Source: Sandaracinaceae bacterium (GTDB lineage Bacteria > Myxococcota_A > Polyangia > Polyangiales > Sandaracinaceae). Taken from it: a stretch of DNA of 64,000 bases. Numbering within the stretch: the first letter of the stretch is position 1; each line of letters begins with the position of its first letter. Below are positions 1 to 8,207 of this stretch, one piece after another. The DNA lies in the NCBI GenBank assembly GCA_004213565.1, contig SHBB01000001.1:18910-82909 (forward strand), read 5' to 3'. The notes beneath the pieces are model-generated. The model was not told the origin of the DNA, made no database searches, and worked only from the letters and a program-made list of their open reading frames with translations. The translations under genes were made by a program, and so were the position numbers.

Positions 1-379
1 CGAGCAGGCCGTAGCAGTCCCCGAGCTCCACGAAGAGCACGACGCTGCGAAGGGAGTCCGTGGTCGACGCGTGCAGGGCCTGCTTGAAGGTCTCGATCGC
101 GGGCTGGATCTCGCCGAGCTGCCGCTGGAGCTGGCCGCCGCGGTGGAGCGCGTGGCCGGCCACGTCCGCGCGGCGGGCCGCGCGGCGGTAGGCCTCGATG
201 GCCGCCGTCACTTCGCCGCGGCACTCGAGCTGGCGCGCCTCGTCGAGGGCGGTCTCGGCCAGGCGCGGGCAAGCGACGGTCTCGGACCAGGCGACGCGCT
301 CGCGCTCCCTCGCGCTCAGGCGGGCGGCGCTCGCTGGCCGCTGACGACGGGTCCGGTCCACGCAACTCGAAGTTTGCAC
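1..379 (-). CDS. Partial TPR-like protein, N-terminal part
   Basis: An open minus-strand frame runs from a TGA at about 400-398 to the left edge of the window, so only the N-terminal part (about 126 residues) is visible. No ATG is available; GTG at 379-377 or GTG at 361-359 are the possible starts, and I chose the longer. The visible protein is Arg-rich at first, then shows two helical repeats of the tetratricopeptide kind, for example GEVTAAIEAYRRAAR and GEIQPAIETFKQALHAS, followed by VELGDCYGLL at the edge. TPR repeats mediate protein-protein contacts; in myxobacteria they often form the C-terminal half of Ser/Thr kinases or secreted proteins, but the rest of the gene is outside the window. 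Function unknown. Bases 380-587 upstream hold no gene. Confidence 0.
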   Translation of the reverse strand, partial: MQTSSCVDRTRRQRPASAARLSARERERVAWSETVACPRLAETALDEARQLECRGEVTAAIEAYRRAARRADVAGHALHRGGQLQRQLGEIQPAIETFKQALHASTTDSLRSVVLFVELGDCYGLL

Positions 380-587
380 GGGGCGTGCCTCACCCGATCA
401 CCGGCGCCGCGGGGGGGATCGACCGTCGGCTGGAACACGCGGCGCGCCGCAGACGGCGGATGCGGAACCCCAGCGGCGACGGCCTGGCTGAACGATGGCG
501 TCCCGAGTGGCAACGCTAGAGAGGGCGCCGCGGAGGCGACGCCCCCAGCCAACCCCCACCATCGACGCTCCACCCGGGAGTGACCCC

Positions 588-1070
588 ATGCGTCCGTTCT
601 TCTCGTTCTCGCTCGGCCTGATCGCCTGCAGCCTCGTCGCGCTCCCCGCCCTGGCCAACCCGCCCGCTCCCGCCGTGCGCGAGGCGGACGTCGCGGTGCA
701 CGACGCGACCCTCGCCGGCCGCCGGCTGCTCCAGGTGCTCGACCAGACCCGCCGCTCCGGCGACTCGACGCGGGTGCGCTGCGTCGACGTGCGGCTGGCT
801 CAGGTGAACAGCTTCCAGCGTATGCTCGGCGAGCGCCGCGCGCGGCTCCTGTCGGCGATGGAGCGCGGCGACGCGGAGGGCGCGCGGCACGAGCGCTTCG
901 TGATCCGCACCATGCACCGCCAGCTCCGGGCGCTCGAGCGAGCCGGTCGGGCGTGCGTGATGCCCGAGGTCGAGACCGACGGACGCACCGTCGTGGAGGT
1001 GATCATCGGGCCCGAGGTGCCGGACGAGGACCCCTCCGTCCTGAGCGAAGAAGAGCGGCGTCGGCGATGA
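588..1070 (+). CDS. Small secreted protein of unknown function
   Basis: A 160-residue protein with a clear Sec signal peptide: the start MRPFFSFSLGLIACSLVALP is hydrophobic and is followed by a likely signal peptidase I site after ALA (about residue 23). I chose the ATG at 588 over an in-frame upstream start because GGAG lies 7 bases before it and the signal peptide begins there. The mature part is helical and rich in Arg and Glu, with two spaced cysteines (VRCVDVRL and GRACVMPE) that could form a disulphide, and a charged tail ending EEERRRR. It is probably periplasmic. I recognise no family. It lies just upstream of rpsU on the same strand, with a 67-base gap. Confidence 0.
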   Translation: MRPFFSFSLGLIACSLVALPALANPPAPAVREADVAVHDATLAGRRLLQVLDQTRRSGDSTRVRCVDVRLAQVNSFQRMLGERRARLLSAMERGDAEGARHERFVIRTMHRQLRALERAGRACVMPEVETDGRTVVEVIIGPEVPDEDPSVLSEEERRRR

Positions 1071-1137
1071 TCCACCCGTCGCTTGCACCCGCGGAAGAGC
1101 CGTGCCACCTTCCGCGGCCCCAAAGGATAGCGTGACC

Positions 1138-1416
1138 ATGAGCAACGGTTCTTCTTCGAACACTCCCCCTCCCTCCTCCCCTTCGCAGCAGGCGCCCGAC
1201 GCGGTGCAGGTGAAGCCCGTCGAGGTCGTCGTCGGTGAGAAGGGCGTCGAGCGCGCCATCAAGCACCTCAAGCGCAAGATGGCGTCCGAGGGCATCCTTC
1301 GCGAGCTCAAGCGTCGCCGGCACTACATGAAGCCGTCGGTGCGCAAGCGTAAGAAGGAGTCCGAGGCGGCGCGCCGTCGTCGCAAGCGCGAGAAGCAGCT
1401 CCTCACCGGCGGCTGA
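1138..1416 (+). CDS. rpsU: 30S ribosomal protein bS21
   Basis: A 92-residue protein whose C-terminal two thirds is a typical bS21: VVVGEKGVERAIKHLKRKMA, then GILRELKRRRHYMKPSVRKR and a very basic tail. bS21 sits on the small-subunit platform near the anti-Shine-Dalgarno end of 16S rRNA and assists initiation. The start is the ATG at 1138, with AAAGGA about 10 bases upstream. bS21 is usually 55-75 residues; here about 23 extra residues rich in Ser, Pro and Gln precede the conserved core, a disordered extension of unknown role. A rho-independent terminator follows. Confidence 0.
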   Translation: MSNGSSSNTPPPSSPSQQAPDAVQVKPVEVVVGEKGVERAIKHLKRKMASEGILRELKRRRHYMKPSVRKRKKESEAARRRRKREKQLLTGG

Positions 1417-1438
1417 GCCGTTCGGCTCGCCCCTGAAC

Positions 1439-1476
1439 GACCCTGCGAGGCCCGGGCTTCGCGGGGTCTTCGTGTT
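1439..1476 (+). terminator. Intrinsic terminator after rpsU
   Basis: A 12-bp hairpin (arms 1439-1450 and 1457-1468, two G-T wobbles, loop CCCGGG) is followed by a loose T-rich tail. It lies 22 bases after the rpsU stop codon. A second small hairpin, GAGCCG-TT-CGGCTC, overlaps the stop codon itself. Confidence 0.
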
Positions 1477-1744
1477 CCGTCCATGGGCACACGGGGATAC
1501 CGCCGCGATGGGCCTCGCCCTCGCGACCGACGCCGAGCTCTGGAACCTCATCGAGCGACCGAGTCGCCTATCAGGAGAGCCTGCGGGAGCTCGACGAGGC
1601 CGGCGCGAAGACGCCCAGCCCTCACGAAGAATGCTTGTGGGTCGGCCCTTCGATCTCTTGCGTGGTAGCGGAGGCTCCCGAAGCGACGCGTCGGAGAACG
1701 ACTTCGCATGTCTCTTGCATTCGCTCACCCTCTGGGAGGCTCGG
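1477..1744 (+). other. Gene-free stretch with a possible decayed gene remnant
   Basis: No intact gene is seen between the rpsU terminator and the lipoprotein gene. From about 1508 to 1620 the sequence keeps coding-like codon use, but in two successive frames: one reads ATDAELWNLIERP, then after a +1 shift near 1561 the next reads RVAYQESLRELDEAGAKTP. In both pieces about 90% of third positions are G or C. This looks like the remains of a short gene with a frameshift, but it is too short to assign to a family. The rest is unremarkable leader of the downstream gene. Confidence 0.
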
Positions 1745-3376
1745 ATGCTCACTTTCTTCGACCGACGAACCGTCCACGTTGGGCTCACTTGCGCCCTCGG
1801 CGCGCTCACCTCGATGCTGGGCTGCGAGCCCAGTCCCGTGGTCATCGCTGGAAGCTGCCGGGCGGAGAGCGACTGCGACTCGAGTGAGTCGTGCGTCGAC
1901 GGGCGCTGCCGGCCGCGACGTCCCACCGACGCGGGTCCGATGATCGAGGACAGCGGAAGTCCGAGCGTGGACGCGGGGCCGTACGCGCGCCCGTTCTGCC
2001 CATCGTTCCCGTTCGGAACCGACGCCTGTGACGACCCCGAGGTGGTCGAGCACCTGCAGATGCGGGACAGCGACGACGACGGCCTGCTCGACTTCGTCGA
2101 GCTCTGCGATCACGGCACCGACCCTTGCGACGAGGACAGCGACGGCGATGGGGTGAGCGATCTCGTGGAGGTCGGCTACGGGAGCGATGCGCTCGATCCG
2201 GAGGACAACCCGAGGGGTCGCGGCGACTTCGTGTTCGTGGTGCCGTACAGCCCACCATCTGCTCCCCCCATCGAGCCGGACCCCACACGGGATGCCCTGT
2301 CCTTCGGCACCGACCTTCAGAAGGTCGACGTCTACGTCACGATCGACACATCGGGGTCCATGCGCGGTGAGATGGACAACCTTCGGTCGAGCTTCCGTTC
2401 GACGATCGTCCCCGAGCTCGCCTCCCGCATCCCGGACGTCTGGTTCGGGGCCGGTCGTTTCGAGGACTGTCCGCAGGCCAGCTGCCCCAACGGCATGAAC
2501 AACATGCAGGACATGACGCCCGACGTGGACAGGGTTCAGGCGGCCCTCGACACGCTCACCAATACCTGCGGTGGTCGAGAGCCCTACTATCAGACTCTGT
2601 GGCTGCTCGCGACGGGCGACACATCGAGCTACGACGGTCGCGTTCAGCCCATCCCTCGGCGCTGCGACGACGCCGGCACCATCGGCTGGCCCTGCTTCCG
2701 ACCTGACGCCGTCCGAGTCATCGTTCAGGCCGGCGACGAGCCCATGGCCCGCGAGAGCGGTGGCTGCCCCTCTCGCTATCCGGGAGGGACGCACGCGGCC
2801 GCTGCCGCCGCCCTGGACGGCGCCGACATCCGCTACGTCGGCATCGACTCATCGGCCAGCTCCACGCTCCGCGACGAGATGCGGCAGATGGCCATCGACA
2901 CGGGCGCAGTGGACGCGACGACGGGCGAGCCGATCTACTTCCGCATCCCGAGCGACGGGTCGGGCCTGGGCGAAGATCTCGTTCGCGCGATCGTGCAGCT
3001 CACCGAGAACGTGCCCATCCGCGTCGACGCGCGCGCAGACAACGATCCCGGCAACGAGGGAGGCGTCGACGCGGTCGAGGCGTTCGTGCTGCGTCTCGAG
3101 ACGAACACGAGCGAGGCCTCGGTGGAGGGCAGGCTTTGCACCGACCTACCCACGGGCGACGACACGGGCGACGGCTTCCCCGACCACTTCCCCCGTGTGT
3201 TCCCGGGGACCAGCGTCTGCTTCGACATCGTGCCCCGGCCGAACCAGACGGTGCCCGCCATCGATGAGCCGCAGCTGTTCCGGGCCACCGTCCGGGTGAT
3301 CGGAGACGGGTTCACGCCTCTGGACGAGCGGGAGGTGCTGTTCCTCGTACCCCCTCGAGCGCCAACGCTGGAATGA
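1745..3376 (+). CDS. vWFA-domain lipoprotein with TSP type-3 repeats
   Basis: A 543-residue predicted lipoprotein. I chose the ATG at 1745 because GGGAGG precedes it by 5 bases and it starts a lipoprotein signal peptide with lipobox SMLGC (lipidated Cys27). Next comes a Cys-rich stretch (CRAESDCDSSESCVDGRC), then two calcium-binding thrombospondin type-3 style repeats (DSDDDGLLDFVE and DSDGDGVSDLVE), and a von Willebrand factor A domain whose metal site starts at D201 (DTSGSM). Such domains bind Mg2+ and protein ligands; in myxobacteria they occur on cell-surface lipoproteins. The C-terminal part is beta-rich, with further cysteines. The N-terminal layout closely resembles the smaller lipoprotein at 9663-10391. 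The protein probably sits on the outer membrane or cell surface; its ligand is unknown. Confidence 0.
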   Translation: MLTFFDRRTVHVGLTCALGALTSMLGCEPSPVVIAGSCRAESDCDSSESCVDGRCRPRRPTDAGPMIEDSGSPSVDAGPYARPFCPSFPFGTDACDDPEVVEHLQMRDSDDDGLLDFVELCDHGTDPCDEDSDGDGVSDLVEVGYGSDALDPEDNPRGRGDFVFVVPYSPPSAPPIEPDPTRDALSFGTDLQKVDVYVTIDTSGSMRGEMDNLRSSFRSTIVPELASRIPDVWFGAGRFEDCPQASCPNGMNNMQDMTPDVDRVQAALDTLTNTCGGREPYYQTLWLLATGDTSSYDGRVQPIPRRCDDAGTIGWPCFRPDAVRVIVQAGDEPMARESGGCPSRYPGGTHAAAAAALDGADIRYVGIDSSASSTLRDEMRQMAIDTGAVDATTGEPIYFRIPSDGSGLGEDLVRAIVQLTENVPIRVDARADNDPGNEGGVDAVEAFVLRLETNTSEASVEGRLCTDLPTGDDTGDGFPDHFPRVFPGTSVCFDIVPRPNQTVPAIDEPQLFRATVRVIGDGFTPLDEREVLFLVPPRAPTLE

Positions 3377-3457
3377 CGCCGACGTCGACCCGAGGGCTGG
3401 TGGAGTGCCTCCGCGAGCTGCTCGGTCGCTTTGTCGGCAACCGCGCTCGTCGGCCGA

Positions 3458-4720
3458 TCAGCGACCTGGGATCTGCCAGGGGCGGCGCTTGGTGTGCACG
3501 CAGAGGCCCGAGGGGACCTCGTTCGTCTCGAGATCCTCGGGCACGACGTCGTGCGCGACCTCGCCGCCGGGGTGGACCACGAAGCCGTCCGGGAGGGTGG
3601 CGCCCTTCCCCACGACGGCGAGGGGCGAGTCTCCGCCCTGGCCCACGCGCACGCCGTGGCCGAGGTGCACGCCCTTGTCGATGATGGCCCGCTCCACGAC
3701 CGCGCCGTCGCCGATCCAGCTGTCGTTCTGCACGATCGAGTCGCGGATCACCGCGCCCTTGCGCACGCGCACGCCGGGGCCGAGCACGCTCCGCTCCACC
3801 ACCGCGTCGACGTCGATCACGCACCCGTCACAGACCAGGCTGTCGACGATGGTCGCCTTGCCGAGGCGGGCCGGGGCGCGGTTCTCGCTGCGGGTGTGGA
3901 TCAGCCAGCCGACGTCGTTGAGGTCGTACGCGGGCGGCTGGGCCAGCAGATCCATGTGGGCGTCCCAGTAGGAGTCGAGCGTGCCGACGTCGCGCCAGTA
4001 GCCGTGGTAGGGCCAGGTGAAGACCTTCTCTCCGTCGCCGATCATCTTCGGGAGGATGTCCTTGCCGAAGTCGTGGGCCGAGCCCTCGCGGTGGTGGTCC
4101 TCGATGAGCACCCGGTCGAGCACGTCGTAGTTGAAGACGTAGACGCCCATCGAGCCCATGCCGGGCGGCGGCTCCTTGGGCTTCTCGACGAAGCTCGTCG
4201 CCCAGCCGCCGTCGTTGGTGCCGACGATGCCGAAGCGCGGCGCCTCCTCGGGCGTGACCGGGATGGTGGCCAGGGTCACCGCGGCGCCCGACTCGACGTG
4301 GGCGTCGATGAAGTGGCGGTAGTTCATCCGGTAGATGTGGTCGCCGCTGAGGACGAGCACGAGGTCGGGGCGGCGATCCTTGATGAACAGGAAGTTCTGT
4401 TGCACCGCGTCCGCCGTGCCGACGAACCAGTCGGCCAGCTCGCGCGAGCGGTAGGGCGTGTAGATGCGGACGCCGCCCCAGCGCTCGCGGTTCAGGTCCC
4501 AGGGCCCGCCGCCGCCGATGTGCTCGATGAGCGAGTGCGGCCGGTACTGGGCCACGATCATCACGTCGAAGAGCCCGGAGTTGACGCAGTTCGACAGCGC
4601 GAAGTCGATGATGCGGTACTTGCCCGCGAAGGGGACCGCCGGCTTGGTGCGCTTCGCCGTGAGGATGCCGAGGCGGGAGCCTTCGCCGCCGGCCAGGATG
4701 ATCGCCAGAACTTTCTTCAT
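3458..4720 (-). CDS. glgC: Glucose-1-phosphate adenylyltransferase
   Basis: GlgC makes ADP-glucose from glucose-1-phosphate and ATP, the committed step of bacterial glycogen synthesis. The 420-residue length fits the family. The nucleotide-binding loop LAGGEGSRLGILTAKRTKPA lies near the N-terminus (about residues 9-28), followed by YRIIDFALSNCVNSG; VLSGDHIYRM and FVEKP are the usual substrate-site motifs; the C-terminal third is a left-handed beta-helix of hexapeptide-like repeats. The ATG at 4720-4718 overlaps the TGA of glgA by four bases (ATGA), so the pair is translationally coupled, with glgA first. Family members are usually allosterically controlled by glycolytic intermediates. Confidence 0.
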   Translation of the reverse strand: MKKVLAIILAGGEGSRLGILTAKRTKPAVPFAGKYRIIDFALSNCVNSGLFDVMIVAQYRPHSLIEHIGGGGPWDLNRERWGGVRIYTPYRSRELADWFVGTADAVQQNFLFIKDRRPDLVLVLSGDHIYRMNYRHFIDAHVESGAAVTLATIPVTPEEAPRFGIVGTNDGGWATSFVEKPKEPPPGMGSMGVYVFNYDVLDRVLIEDHHREGSAHDFGKDILPKMIGDGEKVFTWPYHGYWRDVGTLDSYWDAHMDLLAQPPAYDLNDVGWLIHTRSENRAPARLGKATIVDSLVCDGCVIDVDAVVERSVLGPGVRVRKGAVIRDSIVQNDSWIGDGAVVERAIIDKGVHLGHGVRVGQGGDSPLAVVGKGATLPDGFVVHPGGEVAHDVVPEDLETNEVPSGLCVHTKRRPWQIPGR

Positions 4721-6153
4721 GCCTTCTTCCGAGCCCGGCTTCGCGCCAGGCGTTCGTAGAGCCGAACGTATACACGGGCCGAGGCTTGCCAGGACCAGTC
4801 GGTCCGCATGCCGTGATCGGTCAGGCCGGCCCAGCGTGGGGTGCGAGAGACGCTGAACGCGCGCCGCAGGGCGAAGGCCAGGCTCGAGGGCGTGGCGTCG
4901 GCGAAGAGCACCCCCGTCGCGTCGTCGGAGAGATCGACGTCGGCGACCGTGTCCGCCAGCCCGCCCGTCTCCCGCGCGACCGGCACGCAGCCGTAGCGCA
5001 TGGCGATCAGCTGGGTCATGCCGCACGGCTCGTAGCGGCTCGGCATGGCCACGCAGTCCGCGCCCGCGTAGATGCGCCGCGCGAGCGTCTCGTCGAAGCC
5101 GATCTTCACCCGCACCCGGTCGGGCATCTCCGCGGCGAGGGTCTCGAGCGCGCGCTCGATCCAGGGCTCGCCCGTGCCGAGCACGACCGCCTTCCAGGGG
5201 AGCTCCCCGAGCTGCCGGAGCGCGGGGGCGATGAGATCCATGCCCTTCTGCGCGACCAGCCGGCTGACCACGGCGACGAGGGGCGCGTCGTCTTCGGCGA
5301 GCGCGAGCTCCGCGTGCAGGGCGGCGCGACAGCGCGCGCGTCCGTCCATCGCGTCCGGGCCGTAGGGCGCGGCCAGCGCCGCGTCGCCCAGCGGGTCCCA
5401 GCTCACCACGTCGAGACCGTTTCGGATCCCGGTGAGGTCCGCGCGCCGCTCTCGCAACAGGTGCTCGAACCCGCAGCCGTGCTCGGGGCCGAGGATCTCG
5501 CGCGCGTACCCCTCGGACACGGTCGAGAGCGCGTCGGCGGAGGCCAGCCCGAGCACGAGCGGGATGGTTCGGTGCCCGTAGGAGACGCGCGGATCGTCGG
5601 TGCCCGCGATGCCGTAGGCGCGGAGCGCCGCGTCCGCACCCTGCCCGCTGTAGGGCAGGTTGTGCACGCTGAGCAGGCTGGCGATCGGCTCGAGCGCGGC
5701 GTCGCCCGTCCGCTGCTGCGCGAGCGCGTGCGGCACGACCGCGCTGTGCCAGTCATGGCAATGCAAGACGTCTGGCACCCACTCGAGGTGCCGACAGAGC
5801 TCGAGCGCGGCGAGCGAGAAGAAGACGAAGCGCTCCCCCTCCTCGTCCATGCGGCCCGTGTAGACCACGCCCTCCTCGGGGATGGGCGGGCCCGCGATCA
5901 GATAGGCCGGGACCCCCTCGAGCTCCGTCTCCCAGACCGTCGCGTGGACCGGGCCGTTCGCGTGGCCAATGGCGTAGGACGCGACGCGCCGGGGGTTGGG
6001 CGCGACCCGGAGGATGCCCGCGTGGGCCGGGACGCAGACGCGCGCGTCGACGCCCTCGCTCCGGAGCGCGCTCGGGAGCGAGCCGACCACATCCCCGAGG
6101 CCGCCCACCTTCACCCACGGCGCCACCTCGGTCGCGACGAACAGCACGCGCAT
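4717..6153 (-). CDS. glgA: Glycogen synthase (ADP-glucose)
   Basis: A GT5-family glycosyltransferase of 478 residues, the normal length. It transfers glucose from ADP-glucose to the growing alpha-1,4-glucan. The N-terminal ADP-glucose-binding motif is KVGGLGDVVGSLP (about residues 16-28; usually KTGGLADV). The C-terminal domain carries VSRLVAQKGMDLI and the E-x7-E-type active-site segment SRYEPCGMTQLIAMRYGCVP. The ATG at 6153 is the first possible start and begins the conserved MRVLFVATEVAPWVKVGG. It is the first gene of a glgA-glgC operon. The other glycogen genes (branching enzyme, phosphorylase) are not in this window. Confidence 0.
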   Translation of the reverse strand: MRVLFVATEVAPWVKVGGLGDVVGSLPSALRSEGVDARVCVPAHAGILRVAPNPRRVASYAIGHANGPVHATVWETELEGVPAYLIAGPPIPEEGVVYTGRMDEEGERFVFFSLAALELCRHLEWVPDVLHCHDWHSAVVPHALAQQRTGDAALEPIASLLSVHNLPYSGQGADAALRAYGIAGTDDPRVSYGHRTIPLVLGLASADALSTVSEGYAREILGPEHGCGFEHLLRERRADLTGIRNGLDVVSWDPLGDAALAAPYGPDAMDGRARCRAALHAELALAEDDAPLVAVVSRLVAQKGMDLIAPALRQLGELPWKAVVLGTGEPWIERALETLAAEMPDRVRVKIGFDETLARRIYAGADCVAMPSRYEPCGMTQLIAMRYGCVPVARETGGLADTVADVDLSDDATGVLFADATPSSLAFALRRAFSVSRTPRWAGLTDHGMRTDWSWQASARVYVRLYERLARSRARKKA

Positions 6154-6168
6154 CGAAGACCGACCCTA

Positions 6169-6837
6169 TCAGTCGTAAGAGAGGGCGGGGTAGAAGTCGC
6201 CGCGCCCGTCGGGGGTCAAGTCGAGCACGTTCCAGAGCGGCCAGAGCGCGTCGACGTGCCGGGAGTCGCCGCCCTCGATCGAGTCGGCGTAGAGCAGCTC
6301 GCTGCTCCACTGGTGATGCACGACGCCGTCTCGCTTCACGAAGACGTGGGCCATCGGCATCTGGGAGTCGCCGCGCTCGGTCAGGTAGTGCTCTGGGAAC
6401 TTCGTGCCCTCCGAAGAGACGAAGCGCAGGTCCTTCCAGCCGCGCTCCCCTGCGAACTGGAGGATGCGCCCGATGGGCGAGCGCGCGACCACGGCCACGT
6501 CCACGCGCTGCTGGATGTGCTTCGCCTGCGCGTTGAGCCCGTCGATCATCGAGGTGCAGAGCGGGCACGGCCGCTCCATCTTCGGCCCGTACATGAAGCC
6601 GTAGAGGAAGAGCGTGTCGTGGGCGGCGAAGAGCTCCGAGAGCTTCGTCTTCTCGACCTCGCCGCCCGCGCGCTTCGTGAACGCGTAGTCCTCGGACACG
6701 GCGCCTCCGAGGGGGAGCGCGCGGCGCTGCGCCGCGACCTCCTCCGTCAGCGCGCGCAGCTTCATCTCGGACTCGAGGAGCGCTCGGCGCGCCGCGCGAT
6801 AGTCCTCGCTCTCGTTCGGGAACGCAGTCTCGCCCAT
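6169..6837 (-). CDS. DUF899-family thioredoxin-like protein
   Basis: A 222-residue cytoplasmic protein resembling the DUF899 family. It has an N-terminal helical region (residues 1-45), then a thioredoxin-like fold with LFLYGFMYGPKMERPCPLCT; the PCPLC motif gives the CxxC pair at about residues 91-94. It ends in WNVLDLTPDGRGDFYPALSY, typical of the family. The biochemical role of DUF899 proteins is not settled; the CxxC suggests a redox function. GGAGG lies 8 bases before the ATG at 6837. It is 15 bp from glgA on the same strand, so the three genes could be co-transcribed. Confidence 0.
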   Translation of the reverse strand: MGETAFPNESEDYRAARRALLESEMKLRALTEEVAAQRRALPLGGAVSEDYAFTKRAGGEVEKTKLSELFAAHDTLFLYGFMYGPKMERPCPLCTSMIDGLNAQAKHIQQRVDVAVVARSPIGRILQFAGERGWKDLRFVSSEGTKFPEHYLTERGDSQMPMAHVFVKRDGVVHHQWSSELLYADSIEGGDSRHVDALWPLWNVLDLTPDGRGDFYPALSYD

Positions 6838-6915
6838 GCCCCACCTCCGTCGCGAGCGACGGTAGCCCCGGAGCGCGCCTGCCGAAAGGGGCGTCGGCGA
6901 GGTGCGCCGCAGATG

Positions 6916-7488
6916 TCAACCTTCGTCGCGAAGGCGCACCGGGCCGAACTTCTCGGGGAACTTGCCCTGCTTGCCCTCGTAGAACGCGCGGATGCGGTCC
7001 ATGTCGGTCTTGATGTCGCCGGTCGGCACGAAGGTCAGGCCGAAGCCGCCGCGCTTGCGCGCGTAGTCGAGGTAGCCGCAGACGATGGGCACCTTGGCCG
7101 TGAAGGCGATGTGATAGAAGCCGCTCTTCCAGTGCTCGGTGCGGCTCCGGGTGCCCTCGGCCGGCACGGTCAGCACCAGGTCCTCGTGCTGCTGGAAGAG
7201 GGCGGCGAGCTGCTCGACGCGGTTCTGGCGCTCGTGCCGCACGATGGGCACGCCGCCGAGCAGCCGCATGAAGGGGCCGAAGGGTGGCTTGAACAGGCTG
7301 TGCTTGCCCGCCCAGCGGATGGGCACGTCGTAGACGTAGGAGAGCGCGAGGGTGAAGGGCAGATCCCAGTTGGTCGTGTGCGGCGCGGCGATCAACACGA
7401 ACGTCGTCGCGTTTGGCCGCTCGCCCTCTTCCCGCCAGCCGAACGCACGCAGCCAGCTGCGGCCGATGAGTCGCTTGATCGCTTTCAA
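6916..7488 (-). CDS. 1-acylglycerol-3-phosphate acyltransferase-like protein
   Basis: A PlsC/LPLAT-fold acyltransferase of about 190 residues. The catalytic HX4D motif is seen as APHTTNWDLP, and the second motif as VPAEGTRSR; FGPFMRLLGGVPIVRH is the usual substrate-pocket segment. Such enzymes move an acyl group from acyl-CoA or acyl-ACP to a lysophospholipid or related acceptor at the inner membrane. The start is uncertain: an ATG exists at 7590, but it would overlap nrtR by 89 bases and adds sequence that does not fit the family, so I chose TTG at 7488-7486, just past the nrtR stop codon. It is the last gene of the pncB-nrtR operon; a link to NAD metabolism is not obvious. Confidence 0.
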   Translation of the reverse strand: MKAIKRLIGRSWLRAFGWREEGERPNATTFVLIAAPHTTNWDLPFTLALSYVYDVPIRWAGKHSLFKPPFGPFMRLLGGVPIVRHERQNRVEQLAALFQQHEDLVLTVPAEGTRSRTEHWKSGFYHIAFTAKVPIVCGYLDYARKRGGFGLTFVPTGDIKTDMDRIRAFYEGKQGKFPEKFGPVRLRDEG

Positions 7489-7501
7489 GGTCTCCAAGGT
7501 A

Positions 7502-8200
7502 TCAGAAGGCGAGCACGACCCCGCCGCCGAGATCGCGGAAAGAGCCCTGGGCGAAGCGGTAGAGCGCGGCCGGCCGCCCGCGGCCTTCACGGCGCTCCTC
7601 GCCGGTCGGCTCGACGATGTCCAGCGCGAGGATCTTCCGGCGGAAGTTCCGCTTGTCGAGGGGCTTGTCGAGGATGACCTCGTAGACCGCCTGCAGCTCG
7701 CTCAGGGTGAAGTCGTCCGGGAGCAGCTGAAAGGCCACGGGCGCGTACTCGGTCTTGTAGCGGAGGCGCTCGAGCGCGTAGGCCACGATGCGGCCGTGAT
7801 CGAACGCCAGCTCCGGCAAGTCGGCGACGTCGAACCAGCCGACCTCGGTGGCGTCGGTGCCGGCCTGGGGCGAGAGCGAGCACGCGTCGAGGAGAGCGAA
7901 GTAGGCGACGGTGATCACGCGCCGCGCCGGATCACGCTCCACCTCGCCGAAGGTGTAGAGCTGCTCGAGCCAGCGCACCTCGACCCCCGCCTCCTCGGCC
8001 AGCTCGCGCCGCGCGGCCGCGTCCAGGCTCTCGTCCACGCGCACGAAGCCGCCGGGCAACGCCCAGCTCCCCTCGAAGGGGGGCAGGTCCCGCCGCACGA
8101 GCAGGACCCGGAGCGTCCGCTCGACGATCGTGAAGAGGATCACGTCGACGGTGACGGACGGCTGCGGGTGCGAGCGCGGGTCGTAGGCCTGCTTGGTCAT
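7502..8200 (-). CDS. nrtR: NrtR-type NAD-biosynthesis regulator (Nudix plus winged helix)
   Basis: A 232-residue protein with an N-terminal Nudix domain (residues 15-140) and a C-terminal winged-helix DNA-binding domain (about 150-232). In NrtR regulators the Nudix domain senses ADP-ribose and related nucleotides, which releases DNA and derepresses NAD-synthesis genes. The Nudix box, G51 to V73 (GGFVRVDESLDAAA, then RRELAEEAGV), keeps the catalytic REL-EE residues, so the protein may still hydrolyse a nucleotide; many NrtR proteins have lost this. It starts 7 bp after pncB, the standard NrtR target, which strongly supports the assignment. A palindrome at the pncB start is the likely binding site. 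Confidence 0.
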   Translation of the reverse strand: MTKQAYDPRSHPQPSVTVDVILFTIVERTLRVLLVRRDLPPFEGSWALPGGFVRVDESLDAAARRELAEEAGVEVRWLEQLYTFGEVERDPARRVITVAYFALLDACSLSPQAGTDATEVGWFDVADLPELAFDHGRIVAYALERLRYKTEYAPVAFQLLPDDFTLSELQAVYEVILDKPLDKRNFRRKILALDIVEPTGEERREGRGRPAALYRFAQGSFRDLGGGVVLAF

Positions 8201-8207
8201 GCCTCGC

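Noticed and set aside
7489..7590. ATG at 7590 as the acyltransferase start
   Set aside because: It would overlap nrtR by 89 bases and adds low-complexity residues that do not fit the family; a TTG just after the nrtR stop codon is preferred.
4786..7677. A 963-codon plus-strand open frame across glgA, the DUF899 gene and the acyltransferase gene
   Set aside because: Antisense to three well-supported minus-strand genes; composition typical of a shadow frame.
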